From assembly GCA_963667505.2 (NCBI GenBank), contig OY763490.2, forward strand, positions 1,116,001 to 1,180,000: a stretch of 64,000 nt of DNA, given 5' to 3'. The notes under the pieces are model-generated. The model saw only the letters and a program-made list of their open reading frames with translations. It made no database searches and was not told the origin of the DNA. This document shows, in pieces, positions 1 to 7,296 of this stretch (the first letter of the stretch is position 1; each line of letters starts with the position of its first letter). The translations under genes were made by a program, and so were the position numbers. The stretch is from Aldehydirespirator sp963667505. GTDB lineage: Bacteria > Actinomycetota > Acidimicrobiia > Acidimicrobiales > Aldehydirespiratoraceae.

Positions 1-9
1 CCAGGAAGT

Positions 10-27
10 TACCTTCCTAGGAAGATA
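10..27. promoter_or_regulatory. Operator-like palindrome
   Basis: An 18-bp near-perfect palindrome with core TTCCTAGGAA; its two 9-bp arms differ at one position. It lies just past the stop of the AtuA-like gene, so if functional it would control a gene left of the window. Size and symmetry resemble TetR-type operators common near acyl-CoA genes; the regulator is not visible. Confidence 0.3.
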
Positions 28-74
28 CCTCATGCCGGGCTGTCGCGCCGGGCCGACCGCCGCCGACAGGCCAC

Positions 75-1841
75 TCAGCCACCTAGCAGTTCCCGGGGGA
101 TGTCCACCAGCCGGGCCCGGAGCCATTCGCCCAGGCTCTTGGCCTGCGGGTCCTGGCGGTCCGAGGCGGCCACCCCCTCGCCGAGCAGGCCACCGATCAC
201 GAAGTTGAGCGACCAGATGTTGGCCAGCCGGTGCCGGTCCACCGGCAGGGGGGCGGCCTCGGGCAGCAGCTCCTGCAGCCGTTCGGTGCTCAGGAAGCCG
301 TCGAGCCACGCGAAGGCGTCGGCCGAGCGGGCGAACACGCCCAGGTTGGCGTTGCCGCCCTTGTCGCCGGAGCGGGCACCGACCACCCGGCCCAGCGGCG
401 CCCGCTCCGTCGGGCCCCACTCCCGGACCGCCGCGACTGGGGCGGGGGAGGGGATCGGTGGCGCCGACGAGACCGGGGGAGGCACCGGGTCGACGACGGT
501 GCGCTCGCCGTCGAGGAAGGTCACGTACTGAGGCACCGCCGCGGCGGCCACGGTGGCGGGCCGGTAGACGCCGAATGCCCGGGGGCGGGCCGCCGAGCCG
601 GGCGAGAACATGCCGGGGATGGTGGCCAGGGCCAGCTCGTTCATGGCGTCGGACAGGGTCCGCCCGAGCCGGGCCTCGTCGTGGTCGAACACGCTGAGCC
701 GCCACACCGCGACGGCCTCCTCGTTGGTGGCCGGGTCGGCCTTGTCGGTGCGCACCACCCGCTCGACGACTTTGGCGTAGTCGCCGGGAGCGTAGGGGCA
801 GGCCCGCCAGAAGGCGTCGTGCACGAGGGCGGCCTTGGCCTCGATGTCGAGCCCGGTGAGCCCGACGGTGATCTCGCTGCGGAAGCCGCCCAGCTCGTTG
901 GTGGCCACCTTGAGGGTCGGCGGGGGCGGCTCGCCCCGCACCGAGTCGATCCGCACCCGGTCCGTTCCGTCCTGGGCGAGCCGGATCGTGTCGAAGCGGG
1001 CGGTGACGTCGGGCCCCAGGTAGCCGGGCGCATCGATCTCGTAGAGCAGCTGCGCGGTGACCGTGCCCACCGTGACCGCGCCGCCGGTGCCGTCGTGCTT
1101 GCCGATCACCGACGATCCGTCGGCCGCGATCTCGGCCCACGGGAAGCCGGTGCGGTCCATGCCGTCGATCTCGGTGAAGAACGAGTAGTTGCCGCCGGTG
1201 GCCTGGGTGCCGCACTCGATCACGTGCCCGGCCACGACCGCCCCGGCCAGGGCGTCCCAGTCGTCGACCGCCCAGCCGTGGCGCCAGGCGGCCGGGCCGC
1301 AGGCCACCGCGGCGTCGGTGACCCGGCCGGTCACCACGATGTCGGCGCCGCGGCGCAGCGCCTCGGCGATGCCCCAGCCGCCGAGATAGGCGTTGGCGGT
1401 GATCAGCTCGGCGGTGTCGGCCATCGGCTCGCCGTCGGCGAACGAGCGCAGCGCCACTCCGTCGGCCGCGTCAGGGGCGAGGCGGGCCATGAGGTCGTCG
1501 CCGTCCACGCAGGCGATCCTCGGGCTCAGGCCCAGCCGCTCGGCCACCTCGGCGACCGCCTCGGCGCAGCCCCGGGGATCGAGACCGCCCGCGTTGGACA
1601 CCACCTTGATGCCCGCCTCCAGGCAGGCGCCCATCACCTGCTCCATCTGCTTGACGAAGCTGCGGGCGTACCCGCCGCCGGGCCGTTTGGCCCGGGTGCG
1701 GGCCAGGATCAGCATGGTCAGCTCGGCCAGCCAGTCGCCGGTGAGGACGTCGATGGGCCCGTCGTTCACCATCTCGGCCGCGGCCGACAGGCGGTCGCCG
1801 TAGAAGCCCGAGCAGTTGGCGATCCGGATCGGCTCAGCCAT
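75..1841 (-). CDS. AtuA-like acyclic terpene utilization protein (DUF1446)
   Basis: About 588 aa. The N-terminal 440 residues match the AtuA/DUF1446 family, starting with ANCSGFYGDR and containing NAGGLDPRG and VTGRVTDAAV. A C-terminal AtuA-like domain of about 110 residues contains GARSGDKGGNANLG. Family members are needed for growth on citronellol and geraniol in Pseudomonas, but the reaction is not settled. I chose the ATG at 1841 because homology begins directly there; an open frame continues upstream to 2282 but looks like antisense of the biotinyl subunit. It lies downstream of an acyl-CoA carboxylase on the same strand, the neighbourhood expected for terpenoid or branched-chain acid breakdown. 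Substrate is inferred only. Confidence 0.88.
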   Translation of the reverse strand: MAEPIRIANCSGFYGDRLSAAAEMVNDGPIDVLTGDWLAELTMLILARTRAKRPGGGYARSFVKQMEQVMGACLEAGIKVVSNAGGLDPRGCAEAVAEVAERLGLSPRIACVDGDDLMARLAPDAADGVALRSFADGEPMADTAELITANAYLGGWGIAEALRRGADIVVTGRVTDAAVACGPAAWRHGWAVDDWDALAGAVVAGHVIECGTQATGGNYSFFTEIDGMDRTGFPWAEIAADGSSVIGKHDGTGGAVTVGTVTAQLLYEIDAPGYLGPDVTARFDTIRLAQDGTDRVRIDSVRGEPPPPTLKVATNELGGFRSEITVGLTGLDIEAKAALVHDAFWRACPYAPGDYAKVVERVVRTDKADPATNEEAVAVWRLSVFDHDEARLGRTLSDAMNELALATIPGMFSPGSAARPRAFGVYRPATVAAAAVPQYVTFLDGERTVVDPVPPPVSSAPPIPSPAPVAAVREWGPTERAPLGRVVGARSGDKGGNANLGVFARSADAFAWLDGFLSTERLQELLPEAAPLPVDRHRLANIWSLNFVIGGLLGEGVAASDRQDPQAKSLGEWLRARLVDIPRELLGG

Positions 1842-1906
1842 GAGATCGCCCGTGTCGGGGGCGCCCATGTCCCGTGGGGCCGGAGCAGTCGGCGATCCGT
1901 ACGGGG

Positions 1907-2566
1907 TCAGCCACGGCCGGGCTCTGCGGTATCGGCCTGAGCCGCCTCGAAGACCAACAGGGGGGAGCCATTGTCCACCTGCTCGCCGGCCGCGACCAGT
2001 ACCTCGGTCACTGTGCCGTCGCACGGCGCACTGACGTGATGCTCCATCTTCATGCCCTCCATCACCACCAGGGTGCGGCCCGCGGCCACGCGCTCGCCCG
2101 GCTCGACCCGCACCTCGATGATCACGCCCGGCATCGGCGCGGCGAACCCGGCTGCGGCCAGGCCATGGTCGGGGGCACCGAAGCGAGGCAGCACCGCCAC
2201 CGTGACCGTCTCGGAGTCGCCGGTCAGGTGCAGCCGTTCGCCGTCGGCGGTGACCGCGTACCGCACCCGACGTCCGCCCCACTCAAGCTCGAGCTCGTCC
2301 GGCGACCAAGTCGCAATCCTCGCCGCGGCCTCGACTGCCTCAACTGCTTCCCCTGCGCCTGCTGCGCCGACTAGTCCCTTGACCGAGTCAGCGGCCTGAG
2401 CCGTCTCGGCCGAGCCACCGGCTGATCCCTCGACCGCACCAGCGGCCTGAGCTGTCTTGGCCGAGCCCCCGGCTGAATCCTCGATTGATCCGTCGACCGC
2501 GCCAGGTGCCTGAGCCGTTTGGGCCGAGCCCCCGGTTGAGCGGTCAGAACTCTCGACCCGCACCAT
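1907..2566 (-). CDS. Biotinyl C-terminal half of acyl-CoA carboxylase alpha subunit (frameshifted)
   Basis: The carrier half of the carboxylase alpha subunit. It ends in a biotinyl domain with EGMKMEH, whose second Lys (in MKM) is the expected biotinylation site, and PMPGVI upstream. Between the carboxylase and biotinyl domains is a low-complexity linker with three imperfect repeats of about 17 residues (pattern GGSAxTAQAxxxVxG). The ATG at 2566 is probably not a true start: the reading frame continues the biotin carboxylase frame if one G is restored in the G run near 2580. As written the two halves are separate. It either functions as a split subunit, is a decaying gene, or reflects a base-calling error. 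Confidence 0.8.
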   Translation of the reverse strand: MVRVESSDRSTGGSAQTAQAPGAVDGSIEDSAGGSAKTAQAAGAVEGSAGGSAETAQAADSVKGLVGAAGAGEAVEAVEAAARIATWSPDELELEWGGRRVRYAVTADGERLHLTGDSETVTVAVLPRFGAPDHGLAAAGFAAPMPGVIIEVRVEPGERVAAGRTLVVMEGMKMEHHVSAPCDGTVTEVLVAAGEQVDNGSPLLVFEAAQADTAEPGRG

Positions 2567-4098
2567 GAACGAGCCGTCCCGCGGGGCCGGTAGCGCACCG
2601 TTAGCTCAACCGGGCCTCCGGCCGTCTCCACGGCCAGCTCCACCCGCTCGGACGGGAGACGGCCTAAACGCCAACCGCTGGGCATCCATCCCAGGGTCCG
2701 GGCCTGCTGCCTCTCGGCGGCCTGGAGCCACATGGCGGTCGCCGTCGCGGCCTGCTGGCAGTCGGCGGCCGACCGCGCCGCGGCCCGGCTCGGCTCGGTC
2801 CGGTCGATGAAGTCGGTGGTGGTGTCGCCGTCCAGGAAGGCCCTCGACCGCAGCGCGGCCGCCAGGAAGTGTCGGTTGGTGGTCACCCCGCCGATGTGGA
2901 GGCGCTCCAGGGCCAGGGCCAGCCGTCCGGCGGCCTCGGTCCGGGTGGGGGCGTGGGCGATCACCTTGGCCAGCATCGGGTCGAAGTCCAGCCCGACGGT
3001 GCTGCCCGCCTCCACACCGCTGTCCCACCGCACCGCGGGCTCAGCCGCCGGAGCGAAGGCAGCCAGGGTGCCCACTGCGGGCAAGAATCCGGCCGCGGGG
3101 TCCTCAGCGTAGAGCCGGGCCTCGATGGCATGGCCCGCGAAAGCAATGTCGGCCTGGCCGTAGCCCAGCGGCTCGCCCGCGGCGATGCGCAGCTGCTCGC
3201 GCACCAGGTCGAGGCCGGTGACCTCCTCGGTCACCGGGTGCTCCACCTGCAGGCGGGTGTTGACCTCCAGGAAGAAGAACTCGCCGGTGTCGTCGTCGAG
3301 CAGCAGCTCCACCGTGCCCGCCGAGACATAGCCGATCGACTGGGCCAGCCGCACCGCGGCGTCTCCCATGGCCGCTCTCAAGCCGTCGTCCACCGCGGTC
3401 GACGGCGACTCCTCGATGATCTTTTGGTGGCGGCGCTGGATGGAGCACTCCCGCTCGCCGAGATGGACGATGCTGCCGTGGGCGTCACCCAGGATCTGGA
3501 CTTCCACATGGCGACAGCGCGGCAGGTAGCGCTCCAGGAACACGGTGTCGTCGCCGAACCCGCCGAGCGCCTCGCGCCGGGCCGCGGCCACCGCGGTCTC
3601 CAGGTCGGCGGGGTCCGACACCAGGCGCATGCCCTTGCCGCCGCCGCCCGCGGCCGCCTTGACCATCAGCGGGAAGCCGACCCCGGACGCGTCGGCGGGA
3701 TCCTCCGACGACGGCAGGACGGGCACGCCCGCGGCCGCGGCCGCCGCCTTGGCCGCCAGCTTGTCGCCCATCGTCTCGATGGCCTCCGGGCCCGGGCCGA
3801 CCCACACCAGGCCCGCGGCGGCCACCGCCCGGGCGAAGCCGGCGTTCTCGGCCAGGAAGCCGTAGCCGGGATGGACGGCGTGCGCTCCGGCGGCCACCGC
3901 CGCGGCCACCACCGCCTCGCCGTCCAAGTACCCGCCGGGCAGCCGAACAGCCATGTCGGCCTCGGCCACGAACGGCTCATCGGCGTCGGCATCGGAGAAC
4001 ACGGCCACGCAGCGCATGCCCATGGCCCGCGCAGTCCGGAACACCCGGCGGGCGATCTCCCCCCGGTTGGCCACCAACAGCGTCCCGATACCCCTCAC
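2371..4098 (-). CDS. Biotin carboxylase half of acyl-CoA carboxylase alpha subunit
   Basis: ATP-dependent carboxylation of biotin for an acyl-CoA carboxylase of the propionyl/methylcrotonyl/geranyl type. The N-terminal domain begins LLVANRGEIARR; the ATP-grasp shows AAAGGGGKGM, followed by ERECSIQRRHQKIIEE and EVNTRLQVEHPVTE. The start is taken as GTG 4098, right before the conserved N-terminus; the frame upstream runs into the repeat region. After about residue 505 the sequence turns into Arg/Pro-rich nonsense while the proper sequence (DGSFMVRVE) continues in another frame, so a one-base deletion separates it from the biotinyl domain. It lies downstream of the carboxyltransferase gene, across a 220-bp hairpin-repeat spacer. 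Confidence 0.88.
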   Translation of the reverse strand: MRGIGTLLVANRGEIARRVFRTARAMGMRCVAVFSDADADEPFVAEADMAVRLPGGYLDGEAVVAAAVAAGAHAVHPGYGFLAENAGFARAVAAAGLVWVGPGPEAIETMGDKLAAKAAAAAAGVPVLPSSEDPADASGVGFPLMVKAAAGGGGKGMRLVSDPADLETAVAAARREALGGFGDDTVFLERYLPRCRHVEVQILGDAHGSIVHLGERECSIQRRHQKIIEESPSTAVDDGLRAAMGDAAVRLAQSIGYVSAGTVELLLDDDTGEFFFLEVNTRLQVEHPVTEEVTGLDLVREQLRIAAGEPLGYGQADIAFAGHAIEARLYAEDPAAGFLPAVGTLAAFAPAAEPAVRWDSGVEAGSTVGLDFDPMLAKVIAHAPTRTEAAGRLALALERLHIGGVTTNRHFLAAALRSRAFLDGDTTTDFIDRTEPSRAAARSAADCQQAATATAMWLQAAERQQARTLGWMPSGWRLGRLPSERVELAVETAGGPVELTVRYRPRGTARSWCGSRVLTAQPGARPKRLRHLARSTDQSRIQPGARPRQLRPLVRSRDQPVARPRRLRPLTRSRD

Positions 4099-4113
4099 AG
4101 CCGCCCCCGCCCC

Positions 4114-4306
4114 GAACTGGCAGCCACCAGCGCCCAAAACGGCGCTCTGCGCTGCCAATTCCCCGACCGCCAGCAGCCTCGCCCCGAACTGGCAGCAGAA
4201 TGCACGCTATCCGTGCATAACGCTGCCAATTCCCCCCAGGGTCCGCACCCTCTACCCGAACTGGCAGCCACCAACGCCCAAGACGGCACCCAGCGCTGCC
4301 AATTCC
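4114..4306 (-). repeat. Three tandem 72-bp units, each with a hairpin
   Basis: Units begin at 4114, 4186 and 4258, an exact 72-bp period. Each holds outer arms GAACTGGCAGC and GCTGCCAATTC enclosing 25-27 variable bases; the middle copy has an inner stem GCACG/CGTGC. On the minus strand the only mismatch becomes a G-U wobble, so the RNA hairpin is complete in the direction of the operon. The same family recurs at 18949-19065. It fills the gap between the carboxyltransferase and biotin carboxylase genes. Confidence 0.85.
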
Positions 4307-4318
4307 CGAGTGACGCCC

Positions 4319-6010
4319 TCACAGCCGGAACACTCCGTAGCCCTCGGCGCCGCGGATCGGCCGGTTGCCTACGACCGACAGGCACATGCCCAGCACCGCC
4401 CGGGTGTCGCGGGGGTCGATGATGCCGTCGTCGCTGATGGCGCCGGTGGCCCGCAGCGCCAGCGAGCCCCGCTCCTGGATGGCCTCGGCCTGGGCCACGA
4501 TGCGGGCGTCCTCGTCCTCGTCGAAGGCCTCGCCCTTGCGGGCCGCCCGGGCCCGGCGCACCTGCGACATCACCCCGGCGATCTGCTTGGGTCCCATCAC
4601 TGCGACCTTGGCGGTGGGCCACAGCCAGGTGAAGCGGTTGCCGAAGGCCCGTCCCGACATGCCGTAGGTGCCCGCCCCGTAGGACGAGCCGATGATCACC
4701 GTCAGGTGCGGGACCGTCGAGTTGGTCACCGCGTTGATCATCTGCGAGCCCTTCTTCACCATGCCGTCGGCCTCGTAGTCCCGCCCCACCATGAAGCCGG
4801 TGATGTTCTGCAGGAACACCAGCGGGATGTCGGACTGGTTGCACAGCTGGATGAAGGTCGCCCCCTTCTGGGACGAGTCGGGGTAGAGCACGCCGTTGTT
4901 GGCCAGGATCCCCACCGGGTAGCCGCCGATCGACGCCCAGCCGCATACCAGGGTGGTGCCGTGGCGGGCCTTGTACTCCTCGAAGCGGGAGCCGTCCACC
5001 ACCCGGGCGATCACCTCGCGCATGTCGAACGGCTGGCGCAGGTCCCGGCTTACCAGACCGAGCAGCTCCTCGGGGTCGTGCACCGGCGGGTCGGCGGCCA
5101 TGGTCGGCCCCGGATGGGGCTTGGGCCGGTTGAGGTGCGACACGACCTCCCGGCACATTCGTATGGCGTTCATCTCGTCGGTCGCGAAGTGGTCGCCCAG
5201 CCCGGAGATCTCGGCGTGCAGCCGGGCGCCTCCCAGGCTCTCGTCGTCTGACTCCTCGCCGGTGGCCATCTTCACCAGCGGCGGCCCGGCCAGGAAGATC
5301 TTGGACTGGTCGGCCACCACGATGTTGTAGTCGGACAGGCCCGGCTGGTAGGCACCGCCCGCAGTGGAGGACCCGAACACCACGCACACCGTGGGGATGC
5401 GCATCTTCGACAGCTCGATCATCTCGTAGAAGAACCGGCCCGACTCGGCGAAGTGGACGGTCTGGGACCGGCTGGCACCGCCGCCGGTGAACTCCGAGCC
5501 GCCCCCTTCACGGCCGCCCAAGCGCAGGTCGGCGCCGGCGGACTCCACGAAGCTCACATAGGGGATGCGGTTGTCGCGGGCGATCTCGAGGGCCCGCATC
5601 CACTTCTTACTGGCGTACGGCGTGAGCGCCCCGGCCAGCACGGTGGGGTCGTTGCCCATGATCACGCACTCGGTGCCACCGATCACGCCGACGCCCACCA
5701 CCATGCCGCCGCCCATTGTGTAGTCGGAGTGGTAGGCGGCCAGCGCGCTGATCTCCAGGAACGGGCTGTTGGGGTCGATCACGTTGGCGATGCGCTCCCG
5801 GACAGGCAGCTTGCCCCGGCGCCGCAGCCGCTCCATCGCCGCCGGCCCGCCGCCCGCCTCGGCCTCGTCGAGCAGTTCCTCGATCTCGGCGAGCTGCTCC
5901 AGCATGTTGTCGCGGTTCTGCCGGAATGTCTCGCTTCGGGCGTCCACCGCGGTCCGCAGCGCAGGCGCCAGCAACCTCGGCCGCGAGGACTCCTGGCCCA
6001 TGAGAGTCAC
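4319..6010 (-). CDS. Acyl-CoA carboxylase beta (carboxyltransferase) subunit
   Basis: About 563 aa, normal for methylcrotonyl/geranyl/propionyl-CoA carboxylase beta subunits. It transfers the carboxyl group from biotin to an acyl-CoA. Visible features are the N-terminal RLRRRGKLPVRERI stretch, the GSSTAGGAYQPG region, and the C-terminal crotonase-like fold with NITGFMVGRDYE, SSYGAGTYGMSGRAF and MGPKQIAGVM. GTG 6010 is preferred because TAGCGT (6023-6018) lies 7 nt before it, the leaderless layout seen repeatedly here; ATG 6001 and GTG 6019 are alternatives. With the biotin subunit and AtuA-like protein downstream it forms one catabolic module. The exact acyl-CoA cannot be read from sequence. 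Confidence 0.92.
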   Translation of the reverse strand: MTLMGQESSRPRLLAPALRTAVDARSETFRQNRDNMLEQLAEIEELLDEAEAGGGPAAMERLRRRGKLPVRERIANVIDPNSPFLEISALAAYHSDYTMGGGMVVGVGVIGGTECVIMGNDPTVLAGALTPYASKKWMRALEIARDNRIPYVSFVESAGADLRLGGREGGGSEFTGGGASRSQTVHFAESGRFFYEMIELSKMRIPTVCVVFGSSTAGGAYQPGLSDYNIVVADQSKIFLAGPPLVKMATGEESDDESLGGARLHAEISGLGDHFATDEMNAIRMCREVVSHLNRPKPHPGPTMAADPPVHDPEELLGLVSRDLRQPFDMREVIARVVDGSRFEEYKARHGTTLVCGWASIGGYPVGILANNGVLYPDSSQKGATFIQLCNQSDIPLVFLQNITGFMVGRDYEADGMVKKGSQMINAVTNSTVPHLTVIIGSSYGAGTYGMSGRAFGNRFTWLWPTAKVAVMGPKQIAGVMSQVRRARAARKGEAFDEDEDARIVAQAEAIQERGSLALRATGAISDDGIIDPRDTRAVLGMCLSVVGNRPIRGAEGYGVFRL

Positions 6011-6111
6011 GGGCAGCACGCTAGCTGCCGCTCGGCACCGGCTCGAATACCCGTTCGCGTACCATGCACCGAGCCCGGGGCTCGGGTGTCCCGCACAGCT
6101 AGGAGGACTCG

Positions 6112-6420
6112 ATGGGCGTGGCCGTGCCGTTCCCTGAGACGCAGCCGACCGGCTACGAGTGGCTCGACGGCGAGCCCGTCTTCGACCCTGAGCTCCACCT
6201 CGAACTAGAAGAGCCCGACGAGGTCGTCATGCTCGCCGACCTCGGCTACGGCCCCGACGAGATCGCTGCCAAGGCCACCGCGGCAGCGGCGTCGTCGCCG
6301 TTCCGGGTGCTGAGCGACGCGGGCGCGGCCGTCATGCTCGACGTAGCCCGGCGGCTGCGCGCCTTCGCCCGCCCCGCGGGCAACCGCATCGAGCGGATGA
6401 CCGAGCACTACGGCGGCTGA
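6112..6420 (+). CDS. Short ORF resembling the N-terminus of a phytanoyl-CoA-type dioxygenase
   Basis: 102 aa with a strong ribosome binding site (AGGAGG, 5 nt before ATG). The stretch ADLGYGPDEIAAKA followed by SPFRVLSDAGAAVMLDVA resembles, from memory, the first 100 residues of longer (about 330 aa) 2-oxoglutarate oxygenase-like proteins. The protein stops just where the oxygenase core would begin, and only 62 bp separate it from the next gene, so the catalytic part is missing. Likely a truncated gene that keeps its start; a genuine small protein remains possible. Confidence 0.55.
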   Translation: MGVAVPFPETQPTGYEWLDGEPVFDPELHLELEEPDEVVMLADLGYGPDEIAAKATAAAASSPFRVLSDAGAAVMLDVARRLRAFARPAGNRIERMTEHYGG

Positions 6421-6482
6421 GCGCCGCCTCGCCGTGGGGGTTCCGCCGTGGGGGACGGCCCCGGCCGTGCAATGATGGGCGC

Positions 6483-7181
6483 ATGACCGACACTGTCGAA
6501 ACCGGCACGGTTGACTTCCACTTCGACGTGCTGTGCCCGTGGGCCTACCAAACGTCGAAGTGGATCCGGGACGTGCGCCGCCAGAACGGGCTGGAGATCA
6601 ACTGGCGCTTCTTCAGCCTGGAGGAGATCAACCGCTTCGAGGGCAAGAAGCACCCGTGGGAGAGGCCCTGGTCGTACGGCTGGTCGCTGATGCGGATCGG
6701 CGCGGTGCTGCGCCGCTCCAGCATGGACCAGCTAGACGCCTGGTTCGAGCGCTCGGCCCGAGCCCTGCACGAGGAGGGCCTGCGGGTCCACGACCCCGAC
6801 GTGGCCCGGGCGCTGCTGGGCGAGATCGGCCTGGATCCGGCCACCGTGGACGAGGCACTGGAGGACCCCAGCACCCACGACGAGGTCAAGGCCGAGCACG
6901 ACCGGGTGGTGGCCGCTGGCGGCTTCGGGGTGCCCACGCTGTTCTTCGGCGAGCAGGCCTTGTTCGGACCGGTCCTGATCGACCCCCCGACCGGGGACGA
7001 GGCCGTGCGCCTATGGCACGCGGTGACGGCCTGGCTGGAGTTCCCCCACCTCTACGAGATCCAGCGGCCCAAGTCGCGCGATGACGAGCGGATCATCGCC
7101 GACACCTTCCGCCCCTACCTCGAAGCCCGAGACTGGGTGAGCATCAACCGCGGCAAGATCCTCGAGTTCGACCAGTCCTGA
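6483..7181 (+). CDS. DsbA-family oxidoreductase, mycothiol-dependent nitroreductase-like
   Basis: 232 aa thioredoxin-fold protein of the DSBA family. The N-terminal motif FHFDVLCPWAYQTSKW and C-terminal FGPVLIDPPTGDEA match the Rv2466c-type mycothiol-dependent nitroreductase group. The active-site motif is CPWA instead of CPWC, so only the N-terminal cysteine remains, arguing for a monothiol or glutathione-S-transferase-like isomerase chemistry rather than disulfide exchange. It starts 6 nt after AATGAT and has no ribosome binding site. It precedes a flavin monooxygenase gene by about 115 bp with no obvious promoter between. Confidence 0.8.
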   Translation: MTDTVETGTVDFHFDVLCPWAYQTSKWIRDVRRQNGLEINWRFFSLEEINRFEGKKHPWERPWSYGWSLMRIGAVLRRSSMDQLDAWFERSARALHEEGLRVHDPDVARALLGEIGLDPATVDEALEDPSTHDEVKAEHDRVVAAGGFGVPTLFFGEQALFGPVLIDPPTGDEAVRLWHAVTAWLEFPHLYEIQRPKSRDDERIIADTFRPYLEARDWVSINRGKILEFDQS

Positions 7182-7296
7182 CCCAGGCCCCATCGAGCCA
7201 GCTGCACCACGTCGCCGAACTCTGAGGGACTGCAATGCGGCGTCGCGCGGTTCGCGGCGGCCTGCGGGGCGCACTACCGGGTGCAATAGTTCGGGG

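Noticed and set aside
231..1940. 569-aa open frame on the plus strand
   Set aside because: Antisense of the AtuA-like gene; His/Gly/Arg-rich with no domain.
4114..4306. Possible CRISPR array
   Set aside because: Only three units, spacers are variants of one another, the conserved parts are inverted arms, and no cas genes are present.
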